Positions 6,722 through 10,939 of a stretch of 10,939 bases of DNA are shown here, one piece after another. Position 1 is the stretch's first letter, and the number at the start of each line of letters is the position of its first letter. The position numbers were made by a program, and so were the translations under genes. The stretch lies in the NCBI GenBank assembly GCA_900551075.1, contig URVB01000078.1, positions 1 to 10,939 of the forward strand, written 5' to 3'. The stretch comes from an uncultured Blautia sp. Its GTDB lineage: Bacteria > Bacillota > Clostridia > Lachnospirales > Lachnospiraceae. A model generated the notes under the pieces. That model was given only the letters and a program-made list of their open reading frames with translations, was not told the origin of the DNA and did no database searches.

Positions 6722-6763
6722 ATTACGGTCCGTAACTGCAGTCATGCATAGGTGAACCGTAAT
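6722..6763 (-). promoter_or_regulatory. Structured infC-rpmI intercistronic element
   Basis: Perfect 8-bp arms ATTACGGT (6722-6729) and ACCGTAAT (6756-6763) enclose a second hairpin, TGCA-GTCA-TGCA (6737-6748). The segment TTACGG-A-CCGTAA on the minus strand can form a competing small hairpin at 6723-6735. It starts 3 bp after the infC stop and ends about 37 bp before the rpmI start. There is no U-run. It may be a processing, stability or ribosomal-protein binding element. Confidence 0.5.
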
Positions 6764-6766
6764 ATT

Positions 6767-7273
6767 TTAACGTTTTTCAGATAAAAACATAGTCATGCTT
6801 CTGCCTTCTACCTTCGGGGCTTTTTCTACGGTTGCAATATCAGCCAGAAGCTCTGCAAAATCGTCAAGCACGTGCCTGCTGCTTGCCATATGTGCCATTT
6901 CCCTTCCGCGGAAACGCAGGGTAACCTTCACTCTGTCTCCCTTTGTAAGGAATTTTCTCGCAGCATTCACCTTGGTTTTCAAGTCATTGGTATCAATGTT
7001 CGGAGAAAGACGCACTTCTTTGACATCGATGGTTTTCTGTTTTTTCTTAGCCTCTTTTTCTTTTCTGGCAAGCTCGTAACGGTACTTTCCATAATCAATG
7101 ATCTTACATACCGGCGGCTTTGCCTGCGGGGCAATCTTTACTAAATCCAGCCCTGCCTCCTGAGCTTTAAACATCGCTTCTTTTGCGGACATAATACCGA
7201 GCTGTGCTCCATCCGCTCCGATCAAGCGTACCTCTTTGTCTCTGATCTGTTCATTAATCATTAAATTGCTAAT
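6767..7273 (-). CDS. infC: Translation initiation factor IF-3, predicted AUU start
   Basis: 168 aa. The N-terminal domain runs from about 5 to 68 (MINEQIRDKEVRLIG, then PPVCKIIDYGKYRYE at 53-67). A lysine-rich linker helix follows (about 69-80), then the C-terminal domain with KVTLRFRGREMAH and the end SMTMFLSEKR. IF-3 binds the 30S subunit and discriminates against non-AUG starts. The start is taken as ATT at 7273-7271: GGAGGT lies exactly 8 nt upstream, while the first in-frame ATG (7261) would have a 20-nt spacer. An AUU start for infC is classical and lets IF-3 repress its own translation. A longer in-frame extension to 7573 runs back through the leader, terminator and promoter and is rejected. 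Confidence 0.95.
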   Translation of the reverse strand: MSNLMINEQIRDKEVRLIGADGAQLGIMSAKEAMFKAQEAGLDLVKIAPQAKPPVCKIIDYGKYRYELARKEKEAKKKQKTIDVKEVRLSPNIDTNDLKTKVNAARKFLTKGDRVKVTLRFRGREMAHMASSRHVLDDFAELLADIATVEKAPKVEGRSMTMFLSEKR

Positions 7274-7517
7274 TGTCGTGCACCTCCATACATAATAGAT
7301 GATAAACCCTTGACTTCTCGTCGCCCTCTGAATTTCCGGAAAAAACAGCCGCAATCCCGGTCTTTCATAAACATGAAAAAAAGTGCGGACAAAAATCCAC
7401 ACTCTCATATACCCACTGATACACAGACCAATGCCTGTAATACTGTGCAATATAAACCCGAGCCGCATCCCGTGCGCTGAGGTGAGAGTGGAACTCTGCT
7501 TTGTTTTCTTCACGTAC
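7274..7517 (-). ncRNA. infC operon leader, L20-type attenuation leader
   Basis: About 244 nt of untranslated leader between the predicted start near 7517 and the infC AUU codon. An intrinsic terminator is at 7382-7403. An upstream segment CACTCTCA (minus strand, 7490-7483) is perfectly complementary to TGAGAGTG (7407-7400), which contains part of the terminator's 5' arm, so the two structures exclude each other. An early local hairpin AGAGT-TCC-ACTCT (7498-7486) can also capture the upstream segment. This layout fits the Firmicutes L20 leader (Rfam RF00558 class), where bL20 favours termination. A covariance search would settle the family. Confidence 0.72.
7382..7403 (-). terminator. Leader terminator (attenuator) of infC-rpmI-rplT
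   Basis: Minus strand AGTGTGGA (7403-7396) pairs with TCCGCACT (7389-7382), an 8-bp stem with one U-G pair and a 6-nt loop. A run of seven U follows. It lies about 110 nt before the infC start. Confidence 0.8.
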
Positions 7518-7523
7518 TGTATA

Positions 7524-7552
7524 AAAATAGCACAATCCCCGGAGAAAGTCAA
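7524..7552 (-). promoter_or_regulatory. Promoter of the infC operon
   Basis: Minus strand TTGACT (7552-7547), 17-nt spacer, TATTTT (7529-7524), with an extended -10 TG immediately before it. The -35 box and the spacer fall inside a longer inverted repeat (7532-7582). Confidence 0.78.
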
Positions 7553-7582
7553 GCAAAAATTTGCCCTTTCCACGGGGATTGT
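7532..7582. repeat. Inverted repeat overlapping the infC promoter and the symporter 3' end
   Basis: Perfect 10-bp arms ACAATCCCCG (7532-7541) and CGGGGATTGT (7573-7582). The interior can continue the stem on the minus strand with GAAAG/CTTTC and GCAAA/TTTGC. The minus-strand RNA then reads GCUAUUUUU, so it can act as the terminator of the symporter gene 20 bp upstream. The same DNA carries the infC -35 box. Confidence 0.65.
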
Positions 7583-7602
7583 TTAAAAATTTCATAACCG
7601 CT

Positions 7603-8958
<1,356 letters not shown>

Positions 8959-8992
8959 AGTTTATCTCCCTTCCTCAATCGGTATTCTACCT

Positions 8993-8998
8993 ATTATA
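8993..8998 (-). promoter_or_regulatory. Extended -10 promoter of the symporter gene
   Basis: Minus strand TGATATAAT, a consensus -10 with the TG extension, 35 bp before the ATG. No good -35 is seen at 16-18 nt; the nearby odd palindrome GTACTGTAC (around 9017-9025) lies where the -35 would be and might be an operator. Confidence 0.55.
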
Positions 8999-9083
8999 TC
9001 ATTATTTTAATTTTCAGTACAGTACATATTTGCCGCTTTTTCGTGCACACTATTCCCATACTGTAAAAAAGGAGGACAAACTT

Positions 9084-9407
9084 ATGACAATTCTCAATTG
9101 CTCAGCGACAACCTGTGTCTATAACGAAAACGAGCTCTGTTCCAGAGGTGAAATCGAAGTTATGGGCGCTGACGCACGCCGCTCTGACGAAACCTGCTGC
9201 GGAAGCTTCCGCGAACGCAGCGAAGGTGCGGCAATCAACAGCTCCAAAGAACACTGCGGCTGTGAAAAGATCCGGATTGACTGCAAAGCAGAGGAATGTA
9301 CCTACAACGAGCACTGCAAATGTACTGCTGCCGCAATCGACATTGCCGGTCACAGCGCATGCCGCTGCCAGGATACAAAATGTGATACCTTTGCCTGTCA
9401 GTGTTAA
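9084..9407 (+). CDS. Small cysteine-rich protein with two DUF1540-like repeats
   Basis: 107 aa with 16 Cys and no signal peptide. Repeat 1 (4-44) has C6-x4-C11-V-Y-N-E, C19, GEIEVMGADA, and ETCCGSF. Repeat 2 (65-107) has C67-x4-C72-T-Y-N-E, C78-x-C80, AAIDIAGHSA, and CDTFACQC. The linker adds C58 and C60. The spacing and the CxYN / I-x-V-x-G / C-x-S-F pattern match DUF1540, a Clostridia and Bacilli domain of unknown function; the thiol density suggests metal binding, but that is inference. The ATG at 9084 has AAAGGAGG 8 nt upstream; an in-frame ATG at 9030 has no such site and would add 18 residues with no family similarity. It is the only plus-strand gene, divergent from the symporter (125 bp) and convergent with ftsZ. 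No clear promoter is seen: TTGCCG (9030-9035) has no well-spaced -10. Confidence 0.88.
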   Translation: MTILNCSATTCVYNENELCSRGEIEVMGADARRSDETCCGSFRERSEGAAINSSKEHCGCEKIRIDCKAEECTYNEHCKCTAAAIDIAGHSACRCQDTKCDTFACQC

Positions 9408-9438
9408 GCTTCTGAAAACAATATAACGGAATTTCTCA

Positions 9439-9478
9439 AAGAGGGACAGAGTGCGGGATAACGCACCCAGTCCCTCTT
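9439..9478 (+). terminator. Terminator of the DUF1540 gene
   Basis: Outer 9-bp perfect stem AAGAGGGAC (9439-9447) with GTCCCTCTT (9470-9478) and an inner stem GTGCG/CGCAC (9451-9455 with 9461-9465 approximately). The following plus-strand sequence is UAUUUAU, a weak tail. The minus-strand tail is UUUGAG, so it may also catch read-through from ftsZ. Confidence 0.65.
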
Positions 9479-9514
9479 ATTTATGATGGAGCACTTACCT
9501 GATAATAAGAAAAA

Positions 9515-9538
9515 CCGCCGTACATTTCGGTACGACGG
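9515..9538 (-). terminator. Terminator of ftsZ
   Basis: Minus strand CCGTCGTAC (9538-9530) pairs with GTACGGCGG (9523-9515), with one U-G pair and a 6-nt loop, followed by UUUUUCUUAUU. It begins about 30 bp after the ftsZ stop. Confidence 0.85.
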
Positions 9539-9569
9539 CTCTGTCTTTTTGTATAATACAACGGTAATC

Positions 9570-10730
9570 TTAACGATTTTTCAGGAAATCCGGAATCTGG
9601 ATGTCCTTTTTCTGAACAGTGCTGGAGGGAACCTTCGTGCTGAACGGTGTTGCATTCATATTGGGCAGGCTGAAGCTCGGCATACTCATAGCGCTGTTCG
9701 GAGCCGGGTTTACTGTCGGTCTCTTCATGCCGAAGGAAGCATTAGAGCTTCTTCCGCCAAAGGTGTTATTACTCTTTGCAGCTTCCGTAAGTCCTGTTGC
9801 GATAACTGTAATTCTTGCATAATCTGCAACCGAATCGTCATACATGGCACCAAAGATGATATTTGCATCTTCTCCGGTAAGTTCCTGTACATAGCTTGCC
9901 GCATCGTTGGCATCCATAAGGGAAATGTCTCCGGAAATATTGATAATAACATGAGTTGCTCCCTTGATGGTAGTTTCCAGAAGCGGAGAAGAAACCGCCT
10001 GCTGAACAGCTTCCATAGCCTTATCATCGCCTCTTGCTTCACCAATACCAATATGCGCAATGCCCTTATCCGTCATGACAGTCTGTACATCCGCAAAGTC
10101 AAGATTGATCAATGCCGGCAGGTTGATCAGGTCCGTAATGCCCTGTACCGCCTGCTGAAGCACTTCATCCGCCTTGCGCAGTGCTTCCGGCATGGTTGTC
10201 CGGCGGTCAACGATTTCCAGCAGTTTATCATTCGGGATGACAATTAGAGTATCCACAGATTTCTTCAGATTTTCAATGCCTGCCAGGGCATTATTCATAC
10301 GTGTTTTTGCTTCAAAGCGGAAGGGCTTCGTAACAACACCTACGGTCAGGATTCCCATTTCCTTGGCAGCCGCAGCAATGACAGGTGCCGCACCGGTGCC
10401 GGTGCCGCCGCCCATACCACAGGTAACAAATACCATATCTGCGCCTTCCATTAACTGTTTTACTTCCTCTATACTCTCCTCAGCGGCCTTCTGACCAACT
10501 TCCGGCTGTGCTCCCGCACCAAGGCCTTTCGTTATCTTTTCACCAATCTGAAGTACAGTCGGAGCTTTACACAGAGTCAAAGCCTGCTTATCAGTGTTGA
10601 CACCTACAAACTCCACTCCGCCAATGGTCTCTTCCACCATTCGGTTTACCGCATTATTTCCGGCTCCACCCACGCCAATTACTATAATTTTTGCAGATGA
10701 TTCAGCCTCGTTTGACATAATCTCTAACAA
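9570..10730 (-). CDS. ftsZ: Cell division protein FtsZ
   Basis: 386 aa. The tubulin-like GTPase domain opens with IIVIGVGGAGNNAVNRM (15-31). The tubulin signature GGGTGTG is at 107-113, and the T7 loop NLDFADV is at 209-215, whose acidic residues complete the GTPase site of the next subunit. A low-complexity Ser/Asn/Pro linker (about 330-373) leads to the conserved C-terminal peptide DIQIPDFLKNR (376-386), which binds FtsA/SepF/EzrA-type partners. FtsZ forms the cytoplasmic Z-ring. The start is taken as TTG at 10730 because AAGGAGG lies 7 nt upstream; the first ATG (10718, 4 codons in) would have a 19-nt spacer. Cys104 just before the signature stands where Ala is more common. No other division gene is visible in the window. 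Confidence 0.97.
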   Translation of the reverse strand: MLEIMSNEAESSAKIIVIGVGGAGNNAVNRMVEETIGGVEFVGVNTDKQALTLCKAPTVLQIGEKITKGLGAGAQPEVGQKAAEESIEEVKQLMEGADMVFVTCGMGGGTGTGAAPVIAAAAKEMGILTVGVVTKPFRFEAKTRMNNALAGIENLKKSVDTLIVIPNDKLLEIVDRRTTMPEALRKADEVLQQAVQGITDLINLPALINLDFADVQTVMTDKGIAHIGIGEARGDDKAMEAVQQAVSSPLLETTIKGATHVIINISGDISLMDANDAASYVQELTGEDANIIFGAMYDDSVADYARITVIATGLTEAAKSNNTFGGRSSNASFGMKRPTVNPAPNSAMSMPSFSLPNMNATPFSTKVPSSTVQKKDIQIPDFLKNR

Positions 10731-10797
10731 TGTACTTCCTCCTTTATTTCTCCTGATATCTGAATTTCTCTCTCTATATCAACTTACATATAGATAT

Positions 10798-10826
10798 ATC
10801 ATATATTTTTTTGGGGAATTAATCAA
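10798..10826 (-). promoter_or_regulatory. Promoter of ftsZ
   Basis: Minus strand TTGATT (10826-10821), 17-nt spacer, TATGAT (10803-10798). Predicted start near 10791, giving a leader of about 60 nt to the TTG codon. A small 7-bp inverted repeat, TCTATAT/ATATAGA (10773-10794), overlaps the predicted start. Confidence 0.65.
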
Positions 10827-10859
10827 CTACTATTTTCTTTTTTTTATACTTTTTTCACG

Positions 10860-10939
10860 AATTTTCGATATATTCGCCGCGGATTTACTCCCGCCGCTAC
10901 AGGCGGGGGAGGCGAACCCCCCGGTCCGGGTAAGCGACC
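10860..10939. other. GC-rich right edge with competing hairpins; no gene assigned
   Basis: The last 65 bases are far richer in G and C than the neighbouring AT-rich ftsZ promoter region. Two hairpins, CCCGCC/GGCGGG (10890-10907) and CGGGGG/CCCCCG (10904-10923), share bases 10904-10907 and exclude each other. Two minus-strand frames are open from the edge (one to a TAG at 10832-10830, ending KIREKSIKKRK), so the C-terminus of an upstream gene is possible but cannot be distinguished from noncoding sequence. Confidence 0.3.

Noticed and set aside
7274..7573. N-terminal extension of infC by 100 codons
   Set aside because: It runs through the promoter, leader terminator and ribosome binding site, has no family similarity, and IF-3 proteins start near the MINEQIR motif.
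9102..9353. Minus-strand frame of 83 codons opposite the DUF1540 gene
   Set aside because: Antisense to a well-supported gene with ribosome binding site and repeated Cys motif.
9483..10247. Plus-strand frame of 254 codons opposite ftsZ
   Set aside because: Antisense shadow of ftsZ with no ribosome binding site and no recognisable motif; it also crosses the ftsZ terminator.

Overview
The window comes from a low-to-moderate-GC Gram-positive bacterium, most likely a Lachnospiraceae-type member of Clostridia. This rests on the protein sequences (FtsZ, bL20, bL35, IF3, and a two-copy DUF1540 Cys-rich protein), on strong AGGAGG ribosome binding sites before nearly every gene, on TTGNNN-N17-TATAAT type promoters, and on an infC-rpmI-rplT order with a Firmicutes-style attenuated leader. 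No sequence search was run, so the family-level placement is an inference.

Almost everything is on the minus strand, so it reads right to left. From the right edge: a short GC-rich edge region with no assignable gene; ftsZ (TTG start) with its own promoter and terminator; one plus-strand gene, a small 16-cysteine protein with two DUF1540-like repeats, convergent with ftsZ; an NSS-family sodium symporter divergent from it; the infC-rpmI-rplT translation operon with a roughly 245-nt leader that contains an intrinsic terminator and a mutually exclusive antiterminator pairing; then a complete branched-chain amino acid type ABC transporter operon (binding protein, livH, livM, livG, livF) that ends in a cytidylate kinase-like gene. 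Two tandem hairpin terminators close that operon. A truncated membrane-anchored protein gene then runs off the left edge through a 16-base homopolymer.

The transporter operon is complete: an exported binding protein hands substrate to two membrane subunits driven by two ATPases. The binding-protein gene is separated from the permease genes by a hairpin terminator, a common way of making more binding protein than permease. Its leader carries a strong terminator-like hairpin well upstream of the start codon, which suggests transcription attenuation, and distant leader ends can pair. The last gene's ribosome binding site is fused to the livF stop codon, so it belongs to the same transcript.

The window is mostly conserved core genome. 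I see no phage, IS element, CRISPR array, tRNA or rRNA. The points worth a second look are the regulatory RNA candidates (binding-protein leader, infC leader, infC-rpmI spacer, inverted repeat around the infC promoter), the kinase in the transporter operon, the binding protein without a lipobox, the tandem DUF1540 protein, and the poly-G tract in the left-edge gene.
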